From the NCBI RefSeq assembly GCF_027924145.1, contig NZ_BRVP01000024.1:1-45585 (forward strand): a stretch of DNA of 45,585 nucleotides. Reading direction: 5' to 3'. The notes under the pieces are model-generated. The model had not been told where the DNA came from. It did no database searches and worked only from the letters and a program-made list of their open reading frames with translations. Numbering within the stretch: position 1 is the stretch's first letter; each line of letters begins with the position of its first letter. The stretch comes from Neptunitalea chrysea. GTDB lineage: Bacteria > Bacteroidota > Bacteroidia > Flavobacteriales > Flavobacteriaceae. The position numbers and the translations under genes were made by a program. This document shows positions 26,806-35,355 of this stretch, in pieces.

Positions 26806-28260
26806 ATGAACACAAAATATATTGATTTAGTCAATCAAACTTTTGATTTTCCTCAAGAAGAATTTCTTCTTGATAAAGACCACTTGCGCTTTCATGATAT
26901 AGACCTAAAGAAATTGGTTGAAACTTATGGAACACCTTTAAAATTCACATACTTACCTAAAATTTCTGATAATATAAAAAAAGCGAAAGTATGGTTTGAA
27001 CATGCCATTAAGAAGCATAGCTATAATGGGAATTATAACTATTGCTATTGTACAAAAAGTTCACATTTTAAGCATGTTTTAAATGAAGCTTTGAAGAATG
27101 ACATCCATATTGAAACCTCTTCAGCTTTTGATATAGATATTATTGAGACTTTAAAAGAAGAAGGAAAAATAAATGACAATACATTTGTTATCAGTAATGG
27201 TTTCAAGCGTGCTCAATACATAACAAATATTGCGAGGTTAATCAATAATGGACATAAAAATTGCATTCCAATTATAGATAACTATGAGGAGATTGATTTA
27301 CTCTCTAATGAAATACATGGAAACTATAATATTGGCATTCGTATTGCTTCGGAGGAAGAACCCAAATTTGAATTTTATACCTCTCGATTAGGAATAGGTT
27401 ATAAAAATATCGTGCCTTTTTACAATAAACAAGTTAAAGACAATCCCAAAGTAGAGCTTAAAATGCTTCATTTCTTTATTAACACAGGTATTAGAGATAA
27501 TGCTTACTATTGGAATGAGCTCTTAAAATGTCTTAAAGTATATACAAGTTTAAAAAAGATATGTCAATCTCTTGATAGTTTAAATATTGGAGGAGGTTTC
27601 CCTATTAAAAATTCATTAGCATTTGATTTTGATTATGAATACATCATTGATGAAATCATTAATCAAATTAAGCTTATCTGTGAAGAGGAAGGTGTGGATG
27701 TTCCTAATATTTTCACTGAGTTTGGAAGTTTTACAGTTGGAGAGAGTGGTGGAGCAATTTATGAAGTGTTGTATCAAAAACAACAAAACGATAGAGAAAA
27801 ATGGAATATGATAAATTCTTCATTTATCACGACACTTCCAGATACTTGGGCTATTAACAAACGCTTTATCATGTTACCAATAAATCGTTGGAATGATTCT
27901 TATGAGCGTGTTTTACTTGGAGGATTAACTTGTGATAGTGATGATTATTATAATAGTGAACAACACATGAACGCTATCTATTTACCAAAATATAATAAAG
28001 ATAAACCCTTATACATTGGCTTTTTTAATATTGGAGCTTATCAGGAATCTATAGGTGGTTATGGAGGTTTACAGCATTGTTTAATTCCTGCTCCTAAGCA
28101 TATTTTAATAGATAAAGATGTCCATGGGAATATCACAACACAATTATTTAGAGGACAACAAAAAAGTGAAGAGTTGCTTGAAATTTTAGGCTACGATAAA
28201 AAGCTTGAAACAAATACAATTCAAAATACAGATACAGAATTACAATTAGCAGATAAATAA
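26806..28260 (+). CDS. speA: Arginine decarboxylase (fold III PLP enzyme)
   Basis: A 484-aa PLP-dependent decarboxylase of the alanine-racemase fold, close in style to the arginine decarboxylases of Bacteroidota. The PLP lysine is Lys84 in YCTKSSHF, followed by HIETSSAFD. The phosphate-binding glycine loop is LNIGGGFPIKNS, the C-terminal region has TEFGSFTVGESGG, and the active-site Cys lies in LGGLTCDSDDYY. It converts L-arginine to agmatine in the cytoplasm. It is the first gene of the island operon and ends 2 nt before the agmatinase start, so the products of the two are probably made together. The family is shorter than the roughly 630-aa E. coli SpeA; it could also act on another basic amino acid. 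Confidence 0.88.
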   Translation: MNTKYIDLVNQTFDFPQEEFLLDKDHLRFHDIDLKKLVETYGTPLKFTYLPKISDNIKKAKVWFEHAIKKHSYNGNYNYCYCTKSSHFKHVLNEALKNDIHIETSSAFDIDIIETLKEEGKINDNTFVISNGFKRAQYITNIARLINNGHKNCIPIIDNYEEIDLLSNEIHGNYNIGIRIASEEEPKFEFYTSRLGIGYKNIVPFYNKQVKDNPKVELKMLHFFINTGIRDNAYYWNELLKCLKVYTSLKKICQSLDSLNIGGGFPIKNSLAFDFDYEYIIDEIINQIKLICEEEGVDVPNIFTEFGSFTVGESGGAIYEVLYQKQQNDREKWNMINSSFITTLPDTWAINKRFIMLPINRWNDSYERVLLGGLTCDSDDYYNSEQHMNAIYLPKYNKDKPLYIGFFNIGAYQESIGGYGGLQHCLIPAPKHILIDKDVHGNITTQLFRGQQKSEELLEILGYDKKLETNTIQNTDTELQLADK

Positions 28261-28262
28261 AG

Positions 28263-29201
28263 ATGGGAACTAAAACTTACGCTGGAATATCAGAAGAATA
28301 TGCAAAATTAGAGCATGCGAAGATTGTACTAATTCAAGTTCCTTATGATGGAACAAGTACATGGCAAAAAGGTGCTGATAAAGGACCAAAAGCCTTTTTA
28401 GAGGCTTCTGAAAACATGGAGCTTTACGATATTGAGACTGGTTCAGAAGTTTATAAACAAGGCGTTTATTTAACTGATGCAGTTACTGAAAACACCTCTC
28501 CAGAAAGTATGGTGGATGCAGTACATGAAGTCACAAAAAAATACATTAAGAAAAATAAGTTTGTAACCATTTTTGGAGGAGAGCATTCTATCTCGATTGG
28601 GACTATTAGAGCATTTAATGAGATGTTTTCAAACTTAACAGTATTGCATATAGATGCACATGCCGATTTGCGAAAAAGTTATGATGGTAGTTCTTGCAAT
28701 CATGCTTGTGCCGTTTATGAAGCTAATCAGAACACTAATTTAATTCAAGTGGGTATTCGTTCTATGGACATAAAAGAGAAATCTATTATGAATTTAGACA
28801 AAACTTATTTTGCTCACGATATGGCAATAGATGATTCTTGGATGGATTCAGCTATTGACCAGATGACAGATAATGTGTTTATAACATTCGATTTAGATGC
28901 TTTCGACCCTTCAATACTACCAAGTACAGGCACACCAGAACCAGGGGGATTGCTTTGGTATGAAACTATGGATTTTCTAAAGCAAGTATTTACAGAAAAA
29001 AATGTTGTTGGTTTTGATATTGTTGAATTATGCCCTAATGAAATAGATAAATCTTCAGATTTTCTTGCTGCAAAACTGTATTACAAAATGTTAAGTTATA
29101 AGTTTCAAAAGGATGCAACAGTAGACGATTATGACAATGCTTATAATAATAAACCACTAACTAATAATTTATCAAAATTCAAAGAAGAAGATGACTACTA
29201 A
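28263..29201 (+). CDS. speB: Agmatinase / ureohydrolase
   Basis: A 312-aa binuclear manganese ureohydrolase. The metal ligands are all present: His108 in FGGEHSI, Asp131-x-His133-x-Asp135 in HIDAHADLR, and Asp210-x-Asp212 in FDLDAFDPS, followed by VGFDIVELCP. Agmatinase (agmatine -> putrescine + urea) rather than arginase is favoured by its place 2 nt after the arginine decarboxylase. The stop overlaps the start of the deoxyhypusine-synthase-like gene by 11 nt, pointing to translational coupling. Confidence 0.92.
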   Translation: MGTKTYAGISEEYAKLEHAKIVLIQVPYDGTSTWQKGADKGPKAFLEASENMELYDIETGSEVYKQGVYLTDAVTENTSPESMVDAVHEVTKKYIKKNKFVTIFGGEHSISIGTIRAFNEMFSNLTVLHIDAHADLRKSYDGSSCNHACAVYEANQNTNLIQVGIRSMDIKEKSIMNLDKTYFAHDMAIDDSWMDSAIDQMTDNVFITFDLDAFDPSILPSTGTPEPGGLLWYETMDFLKQVFTEKNVVGFDIVELCPNEIDKSSDFLAAKLYYKMLSYKFQKDATVDDYDNAYNNKPLTNNLSKFKEEDDY

Positions 29202-30165
29202 AGGTGCAATTTCAAACTTTATAGAAACATATTATTTGCATTTCAATGCGGCTACAGTTGTAGACGCAGCAAAATCTTATGAAGAGCAATTAAATAAAGG
29301 CTCAAAGATGTTAGTGTCTTTGGCAGGAGCAATGAGTACAGCAGAAATAGGAAAGATTTTTGCAGAAATGATACGACAAGATAAAGTGCAAATCATTTCT
29401 TGTACAGGAGCAAATTTAGAAGAGGATATTATGAATTTAGTGGCACATTCTCATTATAAACGTATCCCTGACTACAGAGACTTAACACCAGAAAAAGAAT
29501 GGGATTTATTAGAACAGGGGCTAAATCGTGTGACTGATACCTGCATTCCTGAAGAAGAAGCGTTTAGAAGATTGCAACAGCATATTTATAAAATATGGAA
29601 AGAGGCAGATGATAAAGGAGAACGCTATCTACCACATGAGTATATGTATAAAATGTTATTATCTGGCGTCTTAGAAGAATACTACGAAATAGATTTAAAA
29701 GATTCATGGGTGTATGCGGCAGCAGAAAAAAATCTACCTATAATTTGCCCGGGGTGGGAAGATAGTACTATGGGGAATATTTTTGCAAGTTATGTCCTAA
29801 AAGGAGAGCTAAAAGCAAGTACTATGAAATCTGGAATTGAGTATATGACCTTTCTTGCAGATTGGTATTCTGATAATTCGGATAATGGTATAGGATTCTT
29901 TCAAATAGGAGGTGGAATAGCAGGAGATTTTCCAATATGTGTTGTTCCAATGCTATATCAAGATATGGAGCGTACAGATACACCCTTTTGGAGCTATTTC
30001 TGCCAAATAAGTGATTCTACTACAAGTTATGGCTCGTATTCTGGAGCAGTTCCTAATGAAAAAATAACTTGGGGAAAATTAGATATTAATACACCAAAAT
30101 TTATAATAGAGAGTGATGCTACGATTGTTGCTCCATTAATCTTTGCCTATTTGTTAGGCATGTAA
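29191..30165 (+). CDS. Deoxyhypusine/homospermidine synthase-like enzyme
   Basis: A 324-aa protein of the deoxyhypusine synthase family. It keeps the catalytic lysine (Lys296) in EKITWGKLD, matching the SWGK motif of eukaryotic enzymes, and NAD-binding segments (MLVSLAGAMSTAEIG, ISCTGANLEEDI, GFFQIGGGIAGDFP, then SDATIVAPL). DHS moves an aminobutyl group from spermidine to eIF5A. Bacteria have no eIF5A, and homologues of this type may make homospermidine from putrescine or modify an unknown acceptor. Next to arginine decarboxylase and agmatinase, a putrescine -> homospermidine role fits best. The ATG overlaps the agmatinase end by 11 nt. Confidence 0.87.
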   Translation: MTTKGAISNFIETYYLHFNAATVVDAAKSYEEQLNKGSKMLVSLAGAMSTAEIGKIFAEMIRQDKVQIISCTGANLEEDIMNLVAHSHYKRIPDYRDLTPEKEWDLLEQGLNRVTDTCIPEEEAFRRLQQHIYKIWKEADDKGERYLPHEYMYKMLLSGVLEEYYEIDLKDSWVYAAAEKNLPIICPGWEDSTMGNIFASYVLKGELKASTMKSGIEYMTFLADWYSDNSDNGIGFFQIGGGIAGDFPICVVPMLYQDMERTDTPFWSYFCQISDSTTSYGSYSGAVPNEKITWGKLDINTPKFIIESDATIVAPLIFAYLLGM

Positions 30166-30176
30166 CACTTAAAGAA

Positions 30177-30470
30177 ATGATACGTAAAATTGTAGATTAT
30201 CAAAAGTTGAATGAGGACATTTTAAACCTATTAGTGGATAAAGATCATTATGGTTTAGAGGATGACGACATTATTTCATTCAGAAATGCTAATAATGAAC
30301 TTATTGAAGCTGTTGAAGTTAGAACAGATGATACTATTTACCTTGTTAAAGTAGGTATGAAATTAGTGAGAGCTATGGAAGAACACGAAGATGATGATGA
30401 TTTGGATGATGATAATTCTACTAATGATAGTGTTGATATTGATACTTTAAATGGAGAAGGCTTAGATTAA
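30177..30470 (+). CDS. Small acidic protein, unknown
   Basis: A 97-aa cytoplasmic protein. It has a compact N-terminal domain (MIRKIVDYQKLNEDILNLLV, then DIISFRNANNELIEAVEVR, TDDTIYLVKVGMKLVRAME) and a highly acidic tail (EHEDDDDLDDDNSTND). No domain is recognised. It lies 11 nt after the DHS-like gene and 2 nt before the NUDIX gene, so it belongs to the same operon. The acidic tail could bind polyamines or act as the modified acceptor of the DHS-like enzyme; this is speculation based on position only. Confidence 0.75.
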   Translation: MIRKIVDYQKLNEDILNLLVDKDHYGLEDDDIISFRNANNELIEAVEVRTDDTIYLVKVGMKLVRAMEEHEDDDDLDDDNSTNDSVDIDTLNGEGLD

Positions 30471-30472
30471 AC

Positions 30473-30886
30473 ATGTTAAACAAAATTGATAAATCTAGAC
30501 TCATTGCAGTTAAAAAGGACAAGATTCTTGTTCTTGAAAAGATAGGTATTAAGAAAAAATACTCTCTTGCTGGAGGAGTGAAGAAGAAAAAGGAAACAGA
30601 TTATCAATCATTAATAAGAGAAACTTTTGAAGAAATAGGATTAGAGTTAAAAAAGAAAGACTTGACTTATTTTCTATCAAGAAAGAATACTAACAAGGAG
30701 CGACAAGAGATATACAAGCATTACTTTATAACGATAAAACCTGTTAAAAATATTGAAGTATTAGAGCTTCACAAGTTTAAAAAAGCATTATGGATTCCTT
30801 GGTATGATGCTCTTGAGTATTTGGATAAAGATGACCGAAGTACAATAACATTATATTTTGACCAGTTTAGGAAACAAATAAATTAA
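30473..30886 (+). CDS. NUDIX hydrolase
   Basis: A 137-aa protein with a complete Nudix box, GX5EX7REUXEEXGU, at residues 35-57 (Gly35, Glu41, Arg49-Glu50, Glu53-Glu54, Gly56; Thr51 replaces the usual hydrophobic residue). It hydrolyses a nucleoside-diphosphate-linked substrate with Mg2+; the specificity cannot be read. It starts 2 nt after the small acidic protein and precedes a VOC gene by 11 nt, so it belongs to the island operon. Confidence 0.9.
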   Translation: MLNKIDKSRLIAVKKDKILVLEKIGIKKKYSLAGGVKKKKETDYQSLIRETFEEIGLELKKKDLTYFLSRKNTNKERQEIYKHYFITIKPVKNIEVLELHKFKKALWIPWYDALEYLDKDDRSTITLYFDQFRKQIN

Positions 30887-30897
30887 AAACAGAAATT

Positions 30898-31311
30898 ATG
30901 GAAGCACAATTTCACTTAGCATTGCCTTGTGAGAGAATAGAAGCAACAAAAGCTTTTTATATAAACACTATAGGCGCTACTCAAGGCAGACAGACAAATA
31001 AATGGATTGATATAAATTTATTCAACCATCAACTTACTTTTACAGAATCAGGTTCTTTTAACTTTAAATTCAAAAATTACAAACTTGATGATAACATTCT
31101 GCCTTCCTTTCACTTTGGTGTTATTGTGAGCATAGAAATTTGGGGGACATTATATAAAAAACTATTACAATCTAACCAAGAAGTAACAACTAAGGCAACT
31201 TTTATGGAAAATAAAGTTGGAGAGCATCTTTCCTTTTTTATCACAGACCCGAATGGATACATGATAGAATTTAAAAGTTTTAAAGACAAAGGTGAGGTTT
31301 TTACCTCATAA
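30898..31311 (+). CDS. VOC-superfamily (glyoxalase-like) protein
   Basis: A 137-aa single-repeat vicinal-oxygen-chelate fold protein: beta-alpha-beta-beta-beta pattern with QFHLALPCERIEATKAFYINTIGA at the N-terminus and FFITDPNGYMIEFKSF at the C-terminus, including the metal-ligand Glu position. Such proteins are glyoxalases, dioxygenases or resistance-type binders; the reaction cannot be assigned. It lies within the island operon, 11 nt after the NUDIX gene. Confidence 0.85.
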   Translation: MEAQFHLALPCERIEATKAFYINTIGATQGRQTNKWIDINLFNHQLTFTESGSFNFKFKNYKLDDNILPSFHFGVIVSIEIWGTLYKKLLQSNQEVTTKATFMENKVGEHLSFFITDPNGYMIEFKSFKDKGEVFTS

Positions 31312-31315
31312 AGTA

Positions 31316-32104
31316 ATGAAAACAACAACTATTGCTATTCAAATAGCAGAATCCATTGAGATTAAATCATTAAAGACGGTTTTTAATCAACGTCCTTTAT
31401 TTTCAGATAATGATGAAATATTTTTTTGCCTAGACCAAGACAAATATTTATATGCATTTAAATACGGGATTATCTGTGTTTATAATTTCACTTCAACTGA
31501 AATTAATGTTCTAAAAAAGAAAATTAAACCAACTTTAAAAGGAGATGTTGTTATTAATTCGGTAATCTCTGAAACACTTCAAATAGTTACAGGAGGAGAA
31601 TGTTTTAGTACAGATTTTGATACTGTAACCTTACCAGATAAGGATGCGGAAAAACTTCGTTTGGTGATGCTTAATCTATCGCATTCTGTGGCACTAGATT
31701 ATTACGCTAGTATTGCAGAACAGCTATTAGAAGATACTAGAAGACATACAAGTTATCTAGAGAATCATGGTAGATTAAATATTGGTGGGAAAAAATTAAA
31801 ACGATATATAGGCAAGGTTTTAAATGTAAAAAATAAGATTTCTGAAAACCTATATATTTTCGATTCCCATGACGCAGCTTGGGATGATGAAAACCTCAAT
31901 AAGCTAAATTCAGAATTAAAGAAAAAATTCGATTTAAAAGATAGATACCAAATCATCAATCAACAAGTAAATATTGTAAAAGAAAACCTAGACCTCTTTA
32001 AGGATATAATGTTCCATAAGGAAAGTAGTAAACTGGAATGGATTATCATCATTTTAATAGTTATAGAGGTAATTGATTTAGTCATTTTAAAAATTATAAA
32101 ATAA
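31316..32104 (+). CDS. RMD1/YagE (DUF155) family membrane protein
   Basis: About 262 aa from the ATG at 31316. A GTG at 31292 would overlap the VOC stop and is less likely. The soluble domain has [63 protein letters not shown] and [19 protein letters not shown], typical of the DUF155/RMD1 family. A C-terminal helix ([19 protein letters not shown]) anchors it. Yeast Rmd1 is linked to meiotic nuclear division and microtubules; the bacterial role is unknown. It lies between the VOC gene and the protease-RimK fusion, 6 nt before the latter. Confidence 0.82.
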   Translation: MKTTTIAIQIAESIEIKSLKTVFNQRPLFSDNDEIFFCLDQDKYLYAFKYGIICVYNFTSTEINVLKKKIKPTLKGDVVINSVISETLQIVTGGECFSTDFDTVTLPDKDAEKLRLVMLNLSHSVALDYYASIAEQLLEDTRRHTSYLENHGRLNIGGKKLKRYIGKVLNVKNKISENLYIFDSHDAAWDDENLNKLNSELKKKFDLKDRYQIINQQVNIVKENLDLFKDIMFHKESSKLEWIIIILIVIEVIDLVILKIIK

Positions 32105-32109
32105 ATACA

Positions 32110-33480
32110 TTGAACGATTTAAAAATAATTGGAAGCGAAGAATGGTGTTCATTTGAAACCTTTGGTATTTCTGCCATAAAAGCACGGGTAGATTCAGGTG
32201 CCAAAACATCATCTATACAAGCAAATAAGATTAAAGTTTTCTATAAAGATACTGAAGAATGGGTGCGCTTTCATGTCAATCCTCTTCAAAACAATAGAAG
32301 TATAGATATAATTTGTGAGGCAAAGATTCATGCAAAACGTTCTGTAAAGAGTTCAATGGGTATATCTGAAGAACGTCTTGTTATAAAAGCCCCAATAACC
32401 TTGGATGATGATATTTTTGATATTGAATTAACACTAGCTAACCGAGATTCTATGGAATTTAGAATGCTACTTGGTCGAGAAGCATTACACAATCGCTATT
32501 TGGTAAATCCATCGACAACTTATCTTTTACCTGAATTCTCACAAGAAGATTTAGATGAAAAGTATGTGGCTTTTCGCAAAGAAAAGACAGGTTTGAAGAT
32601 TGCCTTATTGGCAAGCAACCCAGAGTTATTTAGTAATAAACGTCTTATTGAAGCAGGACAAGCAAGAGGACATGAAGTGATTTTTCTTAATGTGCAACAA
32701 GCTTATATGAAATTTGATGCTAAAGAGCCTCAAATACGCTATCGTGGTGGAAACGTTATAGATGAGTTTGATGCTATTATCCCAAGAATAAAACCATCTG
32801 TAACCTTTTATGCCTGTGCTTTATTAAGACAGTTTGATGCTATGAATACCTATTGTTTAAACTCAGCAGATGCTATAACACAATCAAGAGATAAGTTATT
32901 GGCAACCCAGTTATTTGCTAAAAATGATATACATATACCCATTACCGGGTTTGCAAATTCTCCATTAGACACAAAAGACTTAATAAAGATGGTTAATGGT
33001 GCTCCACTAATTATCAAATTATTAGAAAGTACGCAAGGGAAAGGTGTTGTATTAGCTGAAACTACTAAGGCAGCGGAAAGCGTTATTAATGCTTTTAAAA
33101 GTGTAAAAACTAATATTTTGGTTCAAGAGTTTATAAAAGAAGCTAATGGACAAGATATACGTTGTTTTGTTGTTAATGGCAAAGTGGTTGCTTCAATGCA
33201 ACGACAAGCTGCTAAAGGGGAATTTAGAGCAAATATCCATCAAGGTGGTTCTGCATCTAAAATTAAGATTACTTTAGAAGAACGTAAGCTAGCTATTAAG
33301 GCAGCTAAGATTTTAGATTTGCCAGTCGCTGGTGTAGATATTATTCGGTCTAATAAAGGACCTTTGTTATTAGAGGTTAATTCCTCTCCTGGGCTTGAAG
33401 GTATTGAAAATGCAACTGGACTAGATATTGCCAACGTAATGATTGAAGCTATTGAAAAGAAGCTCAAGTTCAAGTCTTAA
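32110..33480 (+). CDS. RimK-like ATP-grasp ligase fused to a retropepsin-like zinc-protease domain
   Basis: A 456-aa two-domain protein with a TTG start. The N-terminal ~140 residues are the RimK-associated retropepsin-like (RimB/ATP-dependent zinc protease) domain, with the aspartic motif [14 protein letters not shown] (Asp28-Ser-Gly). Residues ~160-456 form an ATP-grasp ligase like RimK, with [14 protein letters not shown], the [20 protein letters not shown] stretch and metal/ATP residues in [15 protein letters not shown]. RimK adds glutamate residues to ribosomal protein S6. A fused protease suggests an add-and-remove peptide modification. As last gene of the polyamine operon its target could be the small acidic protein or a ribosomal protein; this is inference. 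Confidence 0.9.
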   Translation: MNDLKIIGSEEWCSFETFGISAIKARVDSGAKTSSIQANKIKVFYKDTEEWVRFHVNPLQNNRSIDIICEAKIHAKRSVKSSMGISEERLVIKAPITLDDDIFDIELTLANRDSMEFRMLLGREALHNRYLVNPSTTYLLPEFSQEDLDEKYVAFRKEKTGLKIALLASNPELFSNKRLIEAGQARGHEVIFLNVQQAYMKFDAKEPQIRYRGGNVIDEFDAIIPRIKPSVTFYACALLRQFDAMNTYCLNSADAITQSRDKLLATQLFAKNDIHIPITGFANSPLDTKDLIKMVNGAPLIIKLLESTQGKGVVLAETTKAAESVINAFKSVKTNILVQEFIKEANGQDIRCFVVNGKVVASMQRQAAKGEFRANIHQGGSASKIKITLEERKLAIKAAKILDLPVAGVDIIRSNKGPLLLEVNSSPGLEGIENATGLDIANVMIEAIEKKLKFKS

Positions 33481-33964
33481 TATGGGATTGAAATAAGAGT
33501 CATAAGACCTCAGGAAACTTGAATAAATCAGATACATTATGAACCATCATCCAAATCGAGCAAATCTGAAAGTTCCTTTTGTTTTTAAAAAACGTTGAGA
33601 AGCAAACCGCTAATTAGTTTAGAGACAACACTTGTACTATAATTTATCTTATGCTAAGAAAGGCTCATTAATATTTATCCTATTTTGTACTTTTATGATG
33701 TAGAAGAAGAGCAAATTATGTCTTAAAGTTCTTTTCATGGTTTTAGTGAGAAAAGAGGTGTGCATATTTGAAAATATTGATACAAAATACTAAAAAACAG
33801 TGCCTTATAAAAACAAGAGGGCTGAGTCTGTCACCAAAGAAAACTCATTTCTAAGTAATCATCTAAAATCAGAACTCACAATAGATGAACTTATAAAATT
33901 TAGACGAATAATTCATTATTTAGGTCAATCTTTTTCGTCATTAAGCGACAACAGGTGAGGTTGC
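33481..33964. other. Island right end, no clear gene
   Basis: 484 bp after the RimK stop. The only open frame of note is 33800-33958 (+), GTG start, 52 codons: VPYKNKRAESVTKENSFLSN, then LTIDELIKFRRIIHYL. No family is recognised, and it ends 6 bp before the repeat junction at 33965, so it may be a fragment of a larger gene lost when the island formed. Confidence 0.4.
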
Positions 33965-34152
33965 TTACCTTGTACCTGACTGTGTTCTTGTGGGTGTCCG
34001 TTGTGGTTTTGTTGGTATGTGTACACCTGCGTTGGCTGATGGTTGTATCCATCATTATTTTGCTGTTGATATTGTCCCTGTTGCGGGTTTTGTTGCGCCA
34101 TAGCTACTCCCATCCCGGCGAAAGCTACTAACATAAATAACATCTTTTTCAT
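33925..34152 (-). pseudogene. Truncated copy of the Gln/His-rich protein gene
   Basis: The first 62 codons (signal peptide and Gln-rich start) are identical to the gene at 24933-25295. At 33964/33965 the repeat ends and the frame runs into island DNA, adding 13 foreign residues (KQPHLLSLNDEKD) before a stop, 75 aa in all. The promoter is kept (34188-34203), so a short chimeric secreted peptide may still be made. The intact copy lies at the other end of the island. Confidence 0.9.
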
Positions 34153-35355
34153 ATACTTTAGTTTTAAGTTTTATACACCCCATAAAATTCAACAACCGTG
34201 CCAAAGAAATGATATTTTGTTTAACTAGTTGTTTAACAGTGTTTTGAATGGTGTTTTTTAACGTGAAATTAGAGGGGGAAAAGCAAAAAGTTAATGAGGG
34301 TACCCCAAAAGTTAGTAGATAAAATAACTAATTTATAGGCAGTTTTTTAAGTTGATTACTCTAGCTTAGAAGTTACCGTCTCTTTTATTTCTTTAATGCT
34401 TTGTTTAAGGAAAGAAAGAATTACAGCACTAGGGGATGGTAAATTAAGCTCCGTTAAATGCATTTGTATTAAATGATAGAACTCTTTTTTAGGGAGTTGA
34501 TTGTGTGCAAACTTGTTCCGAATGAGTACTATTAAAAACATTTTCTGGACAAGAGTTGATTTACTTTCGACTTCTGAAACGCTCATGTTGTTGATTGAGT
34601 ATTCTCCAAGGCTATCCAACCAAGTAATTTCATCGTAGTTAGCAAGCTGATATTTTTTTAAAATACCTTGAGACAAATATTTTTTGAAATTAGGGTTGCC
34701 ATCCTGTTCTAATTCGGTGGGGTGGTTTGTACCGTTAAATCCCCACTTTTGTAAAATCCATTGTTCAAACTCTTGAATTTCTTTAAATAATATATTCCTG
34801 CGGATTACCTCATACGAGTAGTCTTTTATTTCCAGCTCTTCTTCTAGTGCTATCTTTTCCCAAGTTTTAGAGGTGTCATAAGACAATAGTGTTTGTACTT
34901 TTTCGTCTTGCAGATACCTTTTAAATTTTCCCAGTTCTTTAATCTTAACCGCAGGTTCTTTTATTTGTCCATGTTCATACGGAACCGTCATGTTCCACAC
35001 AAAATTAGACTTTACAATATTGTCGCTTTTGTCGCCATCTTCGCGCTTGCTTTGTTTTCTGGCTTTCTTTTCTTCGGCTAAACGTTCTTCTTGTGTTAAG
35101 TACAATTGCTCTAGCGTTATATTGGCAGCAGACCTAAAACTTTTTTCAAATAGCGCATTGGCTACCATAAGTAAAAAGACATCTTGTATTTGTGTTTTTT
35201 TAATTTTAAGGTCTTGCTTTTGCTTGAAAGACTTACAATTGGGGTTGTCTTGGGTTAGAGAAACATCTTGGTAATCTCTTGGGTAGCTATAAAACCGTTG
35301 GTAATTGGTGTGTTGGTAAAAATGGCTGTACCAGTTGGCATACTGCTCTGGGTTA
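33965..35355. repeat. 1.39-kb direct repeat, right copy
   Basis: Matches 25108-26498 at an offset of 8857 bp. Its right end runs on naturally into the rest of full-length cas13b; its left end (GTTGC|TTACC) breaks the small secreted-protein gene. Together with the left copy it forms a flush single-crossover arrangement around the island. Confidence 0.95.
34188..34203 (-). promoter_or_regulatory. Sigma-54-like promoter, duplicate copy
   Basis: Same TGGCACG-N4-TTGA element as at 25331-25346, carried in the right repeat and facing the truncated Gln/His-rich gene. The two copies would respond to the same activator. Confidence 0.68.

Larger units (their letters stand above)
26499..33964. mobile_element. 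7.47-kb island between the cas13b direct repeats
   Basis: This unique DNA separates the two 1.39-kb repeats and splits the ancestral cas13b/secreted-protein locus. All eight genes (26806-33480) run rightward with short gaps, as one likely transcription unit, opposite to cas13b. No transposase, integrase or replication gene is visible and there are no obvious terminal inverted repeats. Single-crossover integration of a circle carrying the 1.39-kb homology explains the layout better than transposition. Recombination between the repeats would excise it and restore the locus. 26499-26805 contains only AT-rich leader and promoter DNA. Confidence 0.7.

Noticed and set aside
26499-33964. The island as a classical transposon or prophage
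   Set aside because: No transposase, integrase or phage gene and no terminal inverted repeats; a 1.39-kb flanking duplication is far too long for transposition.
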